Under the pieces are notes generated by a model that was not told the DNA's origin, did not search any database, and was given only the letters and a program-made list of their open reading frames with translations. A stretch of 64,000 bases of DNA from Paralichthys olivaceus (lineage: Eukaryota > Chordata > Actinopteri > Pleuronectiformes > Paralichthyidae). The stretch spans positions 4,178,463 to 4,242,462 of the forward strand of contig NC_091116.1 in NCBI RefSeq assembly GCF_024713975.1. Reading direction: 5' to 3'. Numbering within the stretch: the stretch's first letter is position 1; every line of letters begins with the position of its first letter. Made by a program: the position numbers and the translations under genes. Below, one piece after another: positions 51,301 through 64,000 of this stretch.

Positions 51301-54300
51301 GTTTGCACTGAGATCTTCAGAGGAGAGTTGGTGATCTTCCAGAAATCAGTGTACTGCTTTGTTCATCTGAGTGTTCAAGAGTTTCTGGCTGCAGTCTACA
51401 TGTTCCACTGTTACACCAAGAGGAACACAGAAGTCATGGACACTTTCCTGGGACCAGGCTTCAAATCAAAGCCAAACCATTCTGGCTTAAACCTTTTGAA
51501 GTTTTTTCCCAAAAAAAAACTCTCTGACCCATCTCTGGATGACTTCCTGAAGAGAACCATGGAGAAATCCCTCACCAGTGAAAATGGTCACCTGGACCTG
51601 TTTGTTCGCTTCCTTCATGGCCTCAGTCTGGAGTCCAATCAGAGAGTCTTAAGATGCCTGCTGGGTCGGACAGTGAACAATCCAGAGATCATCAAGAGAG
51701 TCATCAACAACCTGAAGAAGATGAAGAGTGACGAAATCTCTCCTGACAGAAGCATCAACATCTTCCACTGTCTGACCGAGATGAACGACCACTCAGTACA
51801 TGAGGAGATGCAACAGTTCCTGACGTCAGAGAACAAATCAAAGAAGAAACTCTCTGAGATCCACTGCTCAGCTCTGGCCTACATGCTGCAGATGTCAGAG
51901 GAGGTTCTGGATGAGCTGGACCTGAAGAAGTACAACACATCAAACAAGGGTCGACGGAGACTGATCCCAGCTGTGAGGAACTGCAGGAAGGCTCTGTGAG
52001 TCCAGACATGATCAATGACATGTTCAGTGTAGATAAAATTAATGTCATTCTTTTGGGCAGCATGATCTGGTGTGTGTGTTTATGTATAAATACATATATT
52101 CTCATTGTTGTACATATGTGAACAACTAAATCAGATGTGTAGAGTGAAATCCAATGTGATCACTGTGCGGGAGTTCGATGGTTCAGATATACCACCATGT
52201 AGGGGAGATTATTGTATATACTGTATGAATGTATATATATATTTATATATATGCACACATGGAAAGACTTTTTCCAGCTAGCAGTGTGAGGGGACAATCA
52301 CCAAATAACAGTTTTTTGGGAATCACATAGGAAAATATTGTTTATTTCTCTTTCTTGTCAAACTTGAATTACCACCCTGCGTTTGTGCGCCACCGCCAAC
52401 CAGTGCAGTGTCAGTCCTTCCAGGTTCCTGACATACTGCATTCACAATAATATTATAATAAATAATTTAATGAGTTCATCTGTTAGTCTTAACGAACGCT
52501 TGTACCAAATCATGAGGCAAAAAGGGGATTTACTACAGATTGGATGTTTTCTTTAATTACAGATTCACTGGTTGTGGACTCTCAGAGACTCACTGTGAAG
52601 TCGTGGCCTCAGCTTTGAAGTCAGACCCCTCACATCTGAGAGAACTGGATCTGAGTACAAACGACCTGCAGGATTCAGGAGTCCAGCTGCTGTGCTCTGG
52701 ACTGGAGAGTCCAAACTGTGGACTGGAGACTCTGAGGTCAGGTCCTTAAATCTTTGAATGTTCACTTTTCCAACTTTCTTTCTGATTTCGTCATTGTTTA
52801 TTTACATTTAATTGGATTGTCACTGTGCTGCTCACTTACACAGTGACCAAACACACAGAGAAGAAGCTAATAAATTAAATAATGGCCCAACATGTCTGAC
52901 TTGATATTTATCTTTAGGTCAGAGACCGGACTGAGGTCGAGAGCATGTTGAGTCTGTGTTGACATGATGACGATCCACTATAGCAGGAGGACACATTCAA
53001 ATATCCACATTTCTTTATCCAGGTTGAATCACTGCAGTCTGTCAGAGATCAGCTGTTCTTCTCTGGCTTCAGCTCTGGGGTCAAACCCCTCTCATCTGAG
53101 AGAACTGGATCTGAGCTACAACGAGCTGCAGGACTCAGGAGTGAAGGAGCTGTGTGGTTTTCTACAGAGTCCAACCTGTCGACTGAAGACTCTGGGGTCA
53201 GTTCACTGACGGACTTTTGTAGATCTCATATCTATAATACAGCATTTATACACGATTTATCTAATTTAATTCAAATTAACATAATTCCTCTTCATACGTA
53301 ACTTGAATCCATTCATTCATTCATTTGTGACATGTTAAATATTCAGCTACTTGTTAAAACACATCTGTGTTTAGTTTGGGATTTCCTAAACTGATCTGCA
53401 GGACAGAGACCGGGTCCAAATAATATATTTTTACTGATTCAGGACTCGTTTTTTATTCCCACACATCGGATTTCATATTTATCTTCCAAGTCTGTGCTGA
53501 CATGAATATTTGTTCAATGTTATTTTCCCACATGAACTCTTTAATTCACAGTTAAGTTTTATGCTTTATCCAGGTTGAGGGGCTGCAGACTGTCAGAGAT
53601 CAGCTGTTCTTCTCTGGCTTCAGCTCTGAGGTCAAACCCGTCTTATCTGAGAGAACTGGATCTGAGCTACAACGACCTGCAGGACTCAGGAGTGGAGAAG
53701 CTGCTGGATCTAAAGCAGAATTCAAACTTTCGATTGGGGACTCTGAGGTCAGTAGATGGTTGGAGTCAGTCCACGCTGCTTTCATCACAGTAAAGATCCA
53801 GGGTCTGTACCAAGAAGGAGGATGTGTGGCTATCAGGTTAAGTTTAGGTTTTAACTGTTTTAGTCCTATGAAGCTCGTTAAACAAATAAATCATTGTTTG
53901 GTTGGTTAAGTCGATCTCAGCCACTAACACACCCAGTACATCTGAATCTCTCCAGACTCATACTGTCACCGAAATACCAAATGCACTCAGTCAGGTTCCT
54001 GGAAATAGGCCCATGTGTTTTTATTGAGCAGTGATGTCAAAGGTTTCCACCACAGTGTGTCCTCAGAGTCTGTGCAGACAGTGTGTGTCGAACTAAAGCT
54101 CATTATAGAGGCCACATCAAGGGATTCAAACCTTTCTCATCACTTCACTTCCACACGTCCACATGTCAGCAGAGTCAGATCTTGTGGCACAGAGTTATTA
54201 CAGCAAGGTCACTTCATGTATTTTTTTACCAAATGCCACCAGGGGGCTCCGTAACTTACACATTGACACAATCAGAGATGTTTTACCATTTTGTTCTCCT

Positions 54301-54563
54301 GGGTTGTCCATGTCTGTGAGGAAACCCTGGGTTAACTTAACGAGCTGATAACCAGCGTCATGTGACCACTTAGCCTGACTGTGTTTGTTAGGTTAAGTTC
54401 AGCTGGGTCTGGGAAAGATATCCTGGATATGTTGAACCGGCTTTGTAGTTCAGGCCTCGGTGTTTCCTCAGTGAAGCTGTGAGAGGAGAACGACTGATGA
54501 AGTGAGGGTCTGTAAACACTGATGTCTTCTTCTCTCAACAGATGGAGGCCGCGATCTCTGTAA
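48377..54563 (+). CDS. NLRC3-like (fish NLR-C) receptor with RING, FISNA, NACHT and LRRs
   Basis: Putative cytosolic innate immune sensor. Coding exons: 48377-48498, 49246-49383, 49484-49603, 49819-50021, 50147-51995, 52563-52736, 53023-53196, 53574-53747, 54542-54563; phases join to 991 aa. The first three exons are tandem repeats of one unit ([20 protein letters not shown]). The fourth holds a C3HC4 RING: C143, C146, C158, H160, C163, C166, C182, C185. Exon 5 carries FISNA (from 195, [20 protein letters not shown]) and NACHT with Walker A GVAGVGKT (293-300) and Walker [10 protein letters not shown] (365-373). Three 174-nt phase-2 LRR exons follow, each with HLRELDLS-type repeats (YLRELDLS in the third). 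The fourth exon's donor (GGAG|GTCAGA) and the last nine-residue exon are the least certain parts; without the last splice the frame stops at 53793. No B30.2 domain was found. Confidence 0.88.
48829..48850. repeat. (CA)n microsatellite in the first coding intron of the NLR gene
   Basis: An uninterrupted CA run between the first two N-terminal repeat exons. Confidence 0.9.
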
Positions 54564-55303
54564 ATGTGAGTGTGAAGAGGACAGCGTGTGTGGACGGAGG
54601 CCGAAGCAGCTTGCGTGTAGAGCGCCGCTGACTGGGCCTTGTTGCTGGGAGGCATCGGCACCACGGTCACACTGTGTCCAGTCCACCATCCTCAGACACA
54701 CTCACGCTTCTCCACCCCCTCCACCGTGCAGCCTTGATATCTTGCCCCTTGCTACTCTTTGTGTTACTTAACATAAAGAATGTTTGAAACAAAGGGATGT
54801 GACTAGTAACTGTATGCCATGTAAATATTGCGCAATTGGGGTTTTGTGTATATTGCACTTTAAACAAATAGTTTTAATTTTGCACAAAAAAAAGTAGTTT
54901 GACTAGTGATTAAGCTGTCGTCTATAGACGGTCATATAGACATATATTCATAATATGATGTAGAAAAGTAAAATGTGTGTGCATCTATATAAATGTGTGT
55001 GCTATGTATTGTTTAAAATAATTCAGGGAGTCACTCTTGTGAAAATGTATCTTATTTGTCAGATTTTTACGCTCACTTTTCTCAACCACAAGAAATGTAT
55101 TTCATTAGCGAAATGCTACTTTATTTAAATTTGTCCAGTTTGATCACGATGAGAACTGTCACGGTTTTTGTAATGTTCAAAAAAATTAATTCAAATTCAA
55201 ATTTGTGATTTATTTTTTTTGCACCTGTATGAATGAAACGTATGACATGTAATTTATTTCTTTGTCACCATGTGGTCTACACTTGATGGCATGGCAGAAA
55301 TTG

Positions 55304-55309
55304 AATAAA
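55304..55309 (+). terminator. Candidate polyadenylation signal of the NLR gene
   Basis: AATAAA on the plus strand, about 740 nt past the predicted stop codon and immediately before a MITE fragment. Use of the site is inferred. Confidence 0.4.
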
Positions 55310-55325
55310 TATGATGTTTTAACAA

Positions 55326-55550
55326 TCATCTAAATTGTACAAATTCTTGTTTTCTTTACACTAGAATTAACCTTTTATATTTAAATACCTTATATTTACA
55401 TCTGGAGCAGGTCTTCTCTTCTTTCTACAGTACTCCAAACTGTACAACTAAACCCCTCTTGAGTTTTTATGACAACTGAAATCTACTACAGGCTCTCGAT
55501 CATGTTTAAAAGGGGGTATTCAGCTGCAACATGCAACTTTTGTGATACAG
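55326..55550 (+). mobile_element. MITE-like repeat, copy 5 (partial)
   Basis: Matches the inner part of the family: CATCTAAATTGTACAAATTC, TATATTTAAATACCTTATAT, CTTGAGTTTTTATGACAACT and CAGCTGCAACATGCAACTT. Both ends and the GCCGCCATG motif are lost or degraded. Confidence 0.65.
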
Positions 55551-58500
55551 CTAAACTTGCCATGCTGTTCCACACTCCACGGACACCCTGATTCACGACT
55601 GCACGCAAAGGTCTTCGGTTTAATCATCACACACACATAAATAAATATTTTTTAACAACTGGCCTGGTTTGTTGCTGCCCTTCTTTCTCGCCATCACCAC
55701 CTCTGTCCTGCTGTCACATTGATTAATAGGATATTATGTAAATTCTTGCTCCCTGTTAATGTCTTCCCCATTTGTCAATACTCCGGGTCATCAATCACAT
55801 CTCAAGCTCAGCCAGGCACCAAACGATGGCTGCTGTTGGGAAATCAATTGCTGTCTGTGTCGGTTGGCTGGAGGGAGAAAACTAGCGCCTAACGCATCAA
55901 AACAGTGATTGGTTTGATCGTTGATGAGTTTGAATGAAAGTATTTTGACCCCCGAATGGACCTGCGTCAGACCTCGTGATTCATCAATTAATAAATAACT
56001 TAGTGGAAGGAATGCAAATGAATTTTCTTTAACTGCTTTTTAAACAGATTTGTCACACTGCGAATGAAAAACTAATTCAGATACAAATCTGAATAAAGAA
56101 TGAGTCCACACATGGAATTAGAGATCTGTGTAAGTTTCACCTTATCTTGAAAAATAAAAGACTTTAACCTTCAGATTTAAAGGTAATTGAAGCTGAGTCA
56201 CATTTCAGGGCCATACCCAACACTGGGATGTCAGAATGCAGTTTGACCTCTAGATGTCAGTGTTTTCTAAGGCTGCAAGGCTGTCCTATTCCACCATGCA
56301 GGGCAATGTCAGTTTGTTTTGAACGCAAAGTTGCCTGAGGGACAAAGTCAATAGGCTGATTAGCATTATTCTCCATCATTTCCAGACATCTACAGTTACA
56401 GTTGTTTATTTCCAAGAAAACACTCCTGAGAAATCTCAATAAAAATCCCCCTCTGTTTAATGGATGAAACTCCAGCTGGCCTGCGGGTGTTTTTAATCCC
56501 ATGAACAGCCCCAAATGGGTCACTGGTGGCTAGGCATGCCATGGCGTCATTTTGCAAGGCGTTGAATCCTAACCGCCCCTGATGGCCGATCTGGCAGAGT
56601 GTCAATGAGCAGTACTGTACGAAAAGATGGGTGTATGTGTTTTTACGTCTTTATCCTCATTCTTCCTGTGAGACATGGACGCCATGGTTCTGTCAGTAGC
56701 TGGTCAGTAGAAGCCATCTCAGGGCAATCACACTGAGCCACCACTTCCTTATTTTAGTGAAAATATTGTTTTCCTGTTTAGCTTCTTCTGCACAATCTTG
56801 ATCTTGTTTTGTGAGCCTCCCACAATTTGAGGGAATTGGTGCTGATTTGAAGATTTTCTGTCGTTTCATATTTGCAAAAATATACGCATTACAGAAGATG
56901 GATGTACTTCGGCCTTTTTGGCAATGGAGTCAAAAGCAATCTGTTTTAGATTGGCAAACAGCATAAGACTTGTCAAACAGAAGATTTAGGTGAGAGGGAT
57001 CTATTGGCAGAAATTGAATGTAGAATAATCCTCATGATGTTTTCACTAGTTCGTTTCATCTAAATTGTATGAATTGTAGTTTTCTTTAACCCAGAAAAGG
57101 CCCTTTATATTTAAATACTTTATATTTTCATTGAGGGGACCCTCTCTACGGAGGCCGCCATGTTTTTTACATTAGTCCAGACTGAGCAAACTAAACACCT
57201 TTTGAGATTTTATGACAACTAAAGGCTTCCACAGTTTCTTTTTTATGTTTGGAAGGAGAGGGTGAGGTGAGGGGTGTTCAGCTGCAACATGCAATTTCAA
57301 CACTAGATATCACTAAATTCTACACACTGTACCTTTAAGGGTGGAGGACAGTGGAGAAAGTTATAGGCCAGCCTACTTTCTCCCCTCCGTGCAATTTGGC
57401 CAATCTCTGTATAAATTTGCTGGGAGTGACAGGTTGTCTGAGTCAGATGGTTAAAACTAACAGTCACCACCAAGTCACCCCCACATACTCACCCTATTGT
57501 ATTCAATCTGGTGCTGGGGGAGTTGTATAAAATGTTTTCTCATGTGCGTTACCTGAGTTTTTGTATGAGGGTTCTCTACTTGAGAATGACGGTGTCTTCG
57601 TGAACTGGCAGAGCGGACAAGCTTGGGCTTGTGTGTAGAATTCCTTCAAGTACAGGAGCAGGAATAGTGTGTGTGTAAAATAAATAGAAAGATAATTATA
57701 AGATAAATTATCTGACCAATAACCACAGGACAACAGTTGCATTTTCCTCAAGAATATTTATATAAATCACAACCAAATGTGAACTATCAACAGTTTCCAA
57801 ATAAAACGTGTGTGTGTGTCTGAGTGTGTGTGTAAGACAGAAACAGAGCCAGCAAGGGATGACGAAACCATATTAAAAATGCAGTGTCATTTACAGCCAT
57901 GGTTATATACAGTACAAATCAGCTGTGGATCATGGGTAAAATACACATACTCACCCACACACACACGCACATACTCACACATAAGAACGAAGACATGAAA
58001 TGCTACCAAAAATGGCATTGTGGGAATAAATTAACACATTGCAAAACTTCATACTGTAATGATTTCTCAGTGCAGTGAGGAAATGAGTCATTCAACATCG
58101 AGGAGAGACTGGTTTGCAGGCCAGAATATCAGTCATCTTGGAGAGATGAAACCCAAACACAAGTGTTGCCCCTGTAAAAACATGTGAAACATCCTTTAGA
58201 CCTTTGGAACATGAAAAATCCCCCTGGAATCCAGGGCCATTTATGCTAAATATGGAATCAATCAAGCTCCTTAACCAACGTTGGGCAGTTCAGCCAGTTT
58301 CACCTGGTGTCTTTAGTCCTGGAGTAAGAAATAACCTGCCAGATGAATGCAATAAAAATGTGGAAAATCTCAAACAGTTGCTAAAAATAATAATCAATCT
58401 TGTGATAAAGAAAGGAATTCTTCATTGTTTTGATGAGTGAAGCTGAAGTATGCCGTCCGCAGTGAAGTCTGCGACAACTCACAGTTGTTTTTTCTCCAGA

Positions 58501-59294
58501 TTTCATCCAGAGGTCATAGGAACAACTTTAGCGAGTGATTTAATTATTTTCTTTAAAAGGCGTGGGGCTCAGTTCTTCAACCATAAACCAAAGAGGAGTG
58601 GTAATAGCATGGGGGAGAAGGAAAAAATGGATGAAAGGGTGAAGGAAAACACAAACAGGCCACTACAATATTCGGGATGAGCAAATCATCAAGTCACAAC
58701 AACATTTATGAGGAAAAAGTCCTGTTAATGTACAAGCTAAATTGAGATCAGTCCAGTGCTGCTGCATGCACTTTGTCAGTGTTTAACCAAAATGTTTCCC
58801 TGCTGCTTTTCATGTCCATGGTTACATCCTTCGTTTCATAGAAACTTTTCTGCAGTCCTGTGTCTCTCTTTGTATCCTGCAGTGAGGCTGGAGTGCGAGT
58901 CAGTCCCCTCATTGCGAAACCTCGTCAGTCGCTCTGCTTGTTCTTCATTGAACCAACAGTGTCTGTCAGTAGCCTTTTTTTAAAGTGGGCGCACCCTGCA
59001 TATGGCGCCTGGCCATGTTGATGACGCACAGCAATTGGATGAGTTTTTCCACATAAATAGAAACCACCAGGTTTTCTTCAATTAAGCTCAGAAAAAGTTT
59101 AAATTTGTTAATTCTCCTGATGTGCCATGAAAGTATAAATCTGTTGATATTCAATATTTTTCTTACTGTCAAAGAATCACATGTGTGGATGAAAACCATC
59201 TCTATTCAGATTTATGTGTTGTTTAGCGTCTGCCATCACATGACCAGGGGGGTTTTACTCATCCAGAGCATCCTCGTCTCCTCCCTTGGCTGTT
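55551..59294. other. Region between the NLR gene and runx1
   Basis: Contains one MITE copy (56980-57338) and short CA/TG runs near 57805 and 57955. The part nearest 59294 must include the runx1 3' UTR. No further exon was recognised. Confidence 0.55.
56980..57338 (+). mobile_element. MITE-like repeat, copy 4
   Basis: The 5' terminal repeat is degraded (AAACAGAAGATTTAGGTGAG). The interior and the 3' end are well kept, including GAGGCCGCCATGTTTTTTAC at 57151-57170 and the terminus CTACACACTGTACCTTTAA. Confidence 0.75.
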
Positions 59295-60111
<817 letters not shown>

Positions 60112-60871
60112 TCACTGACACTTTTAAAGTTTTAGAGCGCTCCGTCATTTAGATGTTTCCAGTTGAGCCTGGACTGTACTGTTGACCCACCATCTTTATT
60201 TCCTTAAAGGGAACCTCAGAGTTTTAGTATCACACCCCTATAAAATTGGGGCACTCAACATATTTAAATAGGAATGATAACATGTAAAGCAGTAATGCAG
60301 ATGACATCATCAGGCTTGTCTCCACAAGTCACAGAAGAAGTTTTTCAATTGTTCTTACAGGCTGGTGGAGAGACGTGTGTAAAATTGAATTGGCCTGGTT
60401 ATTTGATTCTCCAAATATGGATATTAAACCTTAAACCTTTGGCTTTTAACTTTGTACGCACAGTGACAAACTATCCACTTGCATGATTCGTGCAGATTGT
60501 GTTATCTAAATAAAGGCTGATTCACAGGAACTTGGTCTTGAGACAGAAGCTGTTGATGGTGAAAGAAAAAAGAAAAAAGAGAGATGGAGGAGAGGAAGTA
60601 ATTAACTTGGTGTGGGGGTGGATGGATGAAGGGGAGGGCTGTGTGCTTGTGTGTGTGTGTGTGTGAGTTCTTTCATTCAATCCAGCCTTTTTCCCCACAG
60701 TCTAATAAATGGCGCTGATCATCCACAGACTTGCAGACAAGCGTGCATACGTATGTGTGTTTGTGCGAGTATGTATGTGCGGATAGACGAGGAAGCAAAT
60801 TGTACGCAGCAGTCGAGACGCCAATGAAGGCTTTTCAAGTCTTGCCAAGAGCTCTCCCAAGCGCTGACGTA

Positions 60872-60891
60872 TGTGTGTGTGTGTGTGTGTG
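60872..60891. repeat. (TG)n microsatellite
   Basis: An uninterrupted TG run inside the runx1 intron; a shorter one lies at 60650-60664. Confidence 0.9.
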
Positions 60892-62855
60892 GTATCTGGG
60901 TGGTGCTAAGGCCTAGGCCCCGTGCCAAGCCCCCTTCCTTTCCTGGCTCCTCTCTCCAGGCTGAGCGCACTAATGTGGGCCAGAAGTCATCCAGTAGATG
61001 GCGGGCTGTGTGGAAACTGAAGTAAAACATATAGTTGGCTACATAAATGTCAAAAATAATGTGACTGAGACATTTATGTTATAAAACTCATTCGGACCAT
61101 GTCATTGAAGTCTGATATGATGCATGCTTATTTTCCCACGTTTGGCCTGAAAACAGTGGGTGTGTAGCCCCCAGCCAATAGCAGCTCACAGTGTGCAATG
61201 GCGGGACGCTATAAAATCATCCATCTCCATCGTTTTCCTCCGCACTCTGCACTTTAGAACATAACCACCATGAAACAATCAGCTTCCGAGGGGGGCCCTA
61301 TAATGTTTCTCCCTTCTTTGTGGATTGTGTTGCACTGCGTGGTATCAGGTTTACTGTGAAAATCTAAAAATGTGCACTCTTAATGCTCGATTTTTCAGAC
61401 ACGAGCAATCTCAAGTGCCGGATCGTTTGAAAAAGCCTGATTCACCATGAGGAAATTATCATGTCGGTATATTATAAGGGTTTAGTTTTAGGCCACGTGT
61501 ACTACAAAGTAGGAGCTATACTTCTGCTGCTTAGACAAGAACCAGAAAGCGGTACTTTGCAAATTACGCTGCAGATCAACACATTACTAAACTTGTTTAT
61601 CAGTGAAGCAGGACTCATATCAAGACAAATCACAGACTCAAGATGCTGCAAGAGGACTTGACACTGAATCACAAGGCGGAAGTCGGTAACAGCTCCTGTT
61701 GCTACTTACATCTGCAAAGATTCGGCCGAGCTGCCCTTTACACGCGCATTCATTTTAGATGCACAGCGGATATGCGCAGAATTTATAACTAGAGAAGTGA
61801 AGGGAACGGAGCGGAGCATTAAAAGAGAAATGAAAGTTTAGCAGGGGCGCTGATGATGGGGGAGAGGCTATTAAGAAAGAAAAAGAGAGTAAGGTCTTGA
61901 ATGGCTTCATAACGGTTTCCTGTTGCTGTTTTCATTTTGAGAGGGGTCCGAAACAAACTGAAATCAGGAAGCACTGAGAGCTACCTCTCTGTTTCTCTTT
62001 CCATCAGGTATGTATTTGTTTTCTCAGCCTAAATATTAGTAACAGTTCATGCAACCTACAGTTAAAGAAACTGCAGAGTTAAATAATATTCTCCACTATT
62101 GCACTAATAGATTCAAATTTATGTTAAGGAACAGGTAAGAAATCACAAATCTAAAGATGTTGTGCACTTTTATGCAATAATTATGTACTCACATTACCAT
62201 TTCCATTCCCAAAATAATTATGAAAATGTTTATTTTATGTCCCAGAACTGTATTTTCCAGCATTACTTGTCTGGATCTGGATCTGTCCAGCTTCAGTTTA
62301 AATTGACGTGGATCTTAGCCCGTAGCTTAGACTCAGCAATTCTGGAAGACAGAGTGGCAGCTCTTCTCAAAAGTAGCATGTGTTAGCGTCAGTACGTAGT
62401 AAATCTTAACAATGACAGTGTTCCAAGGCTGTGGTTTGGCTGCACAGCGCTGTGCGTATGCCGCCTTCACATGGAACTTTTGAGCTTGTGGTTACAACAT
62501 GGGAAGTTGGTGTGCCTGCCGTTCCAGTGAACAATGCTGCTAGGCAACAGCAACATGGATGCCGCACAGCCCTGTTCCTCAATCTTAATTTATAACTGCA
62601 AAAACAAAACTTAAATGACAATATATTGACATCCAATGAAAAATAAACTTCAATGGCCTCTACATCATTTCTGAAAATGTAAAAGAAAGTGGTTGGTGGT
62701 TCGATTCCCTCATCCAGATCCATGAATGTGGCAAAATATTACACTATCAATTACCTTTGACTTTTCCAAAGTATATTTTCCTTTCAGAGTAAATGATTTC
62801 TGAAGGTCTTGGCTCTAACAAAGTCAGTCTTCTTATTCTTATTGAATGGTTTTAA

Positions 62856-62922
62856 CACGCAGATGGGGAAGACTGGGATCGAGCTGCTAATGGCGACCGC
62901 TCTACCCCCTCAGCCACAGCAT
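62856..62922 (+). repeat. Interspersed-repeat tail with tRNA-like B box
   Basis: GGGAAGACTGGGATCGAGCT followed by CGACCGCTCTACCCCCTCAG and CCACAGC is a widespread fish repeat end. A related stretch, ACTGGGATCGAACCACTGG, is at about 25920-25940. The full element is not preserved. Confidence 0.45.
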
Positions 62923-64000
62923 ATGCATGGAAATAAATAAGTTCAATTTTAAACAACAGTATAATTAATAGTATGAAAGTATTACATCCGATGGTGGATG
63001 AACATCAATTGGAGGTGGAAGGATTTGGTTTCAAATTCTGACATTTTCATTTTTTTGTTTGGTAGCACTTCCTGCCAGGTGACTCTCATTTCCTCCTATT
63101 TGCTTCCTCACTTACAAACACACACACGCACACATGCACAGATACGAAGGTGCACTGCAACAGTTGTGCGAACATGCGTAAACACACATTCAGATCGTCA
63201 CCGCTGCCGAAGGCCGAAGAGGAACAGATACTGTCTTCTGGTGCCAAATAGAGTATCCACGGTTACACAAACTCTCACGTGTACAACGCACAAGGAAGCA
63301 CACGCGGACACACACACAGACCACTACAGATCTCACTAAAACCACAAGGAGGAACAATGAGGTTTGATGCAAGCTGAATGCACAAATTTGGGAACACAGT
63401 CTTTGTTTCTGCCTGTGAACAGATGTTTCTGTGTTCTGCACTACAATGAATCTGCACTGTAGCTCCAGAAATTTGGTGAAGCTAAAAAATCTCACAGGAT
63501 AAAAAAGAGGAGCACTTGATCCAGTTGTGTTGTGCAGGAGGCTGAATTCATACTTCTGCATTAAACACACTTCATTTCCACTGTATGAATCGGTTTCTAT
63601 AGCAAAATACATCACAGGGGTGATGCATACCCTGCACACACGTCTAAGTTTTTTATATTGTTTAAAAATCCATTTCACAATGACATCATCATGACATCAT
63701 CTATGCCATATGATATAAACATAATGTATAACTACACTACATGATGATCTTGTGCACTCCCTCCCACACCAGTCAGGTCAGCTCTGAATGTTTGCTTTCT
63801 GTTAAGATCATTTGTTTCTCTTTTTGTGTTCCACTTTAGTTGACAAACGCATTTGTTTCAATTCATATATTCTCATTCAAATATTTCTTTCATTGCTGCT
63901 TGTTTGCCTTGATTTCTAATCCTTGTTTCCTTTGAGGTTCACTTCCTGGTTGAGGTGGTGCTCATGAACACGCGCACCTGAATGCCACATCTCCACCAGG

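Noticed and set aside
63937-64000. Possible further runx1 exon at the right edge
   Set aside because: The minus strand there does not encode recognisable Runt-domain or linker residues, and no acceptor-donor pair frames it.

Overview
The window is vertebrate nuclear DNA, most probably from a ray-finned (teleost) fish. The genes are split into many short exons with GT-AG introns. One gene is a fish-type NLR (FISNA plus NACHT, with 174-nt leucine-rich repeat exons). The intergenic DNA carries decayed non-LTR retrotransposon tails, a MITE-like family and long TCTA microsatellites of the kind usual in fish. I worked from the sequence alone; names rest on recognised protein families and were not searched against a database.

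Layout. (1) 2137-23839, minus strand: a complete 14-exon anosmin-1 gene (anos1/kal1, about 651 aa) with signal peptide, Cys-rich box, WAP domain, four fibronectin III domains and a basic tail. (2) 23840-33558: gene-poor DNA with two TCTA/GATA-type arrays (one about 1.1 kb), LINE fragments and a MITE copy. (3) 33559-35675 and 39088-40074, minus strand: two small three-exon Ly6/three-finger protein genes with the same exon phases, evidently an old tandem pair. The second lacks two cysteines predicted to pair with each other. (4) 41290-46370, minus strand: a complete 12-exon donson gene (replication-fork and CMG-assembly factor, about 605 aa) with an E2F-like site and a CCAAT box upstream. (5) 47900-55309, plus strand: an NLRC3-like (NLR-C) immune receptor with three tandem N-terminal repeat exons, a C3HC4 RING finger, FISNA, NACHT and three LRR exons, about 991 aa. 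(6) 59295-60077, minus strand: the last two coding exons of runx1, ending in VWRPY. The Runt-domain exons must lie beyond the right edge.

The genes do not form one pathway: anos1 (secreted neuronal guidance and FGF signalling), Ly6 proteins (secreted), donson (DNA replication), an NLR (innate immunity) and runx1 (haematopoietic transcription factor). The points most worth a second look are the RING-FISNA-NACHT fusion with its overlapping upstream ORFs, the paired cysteine loss in one Ly6 paralogue, a MITE family whose copies keep a YY1-like motif, and a TCTA array with a 62-bp higher-order unit.
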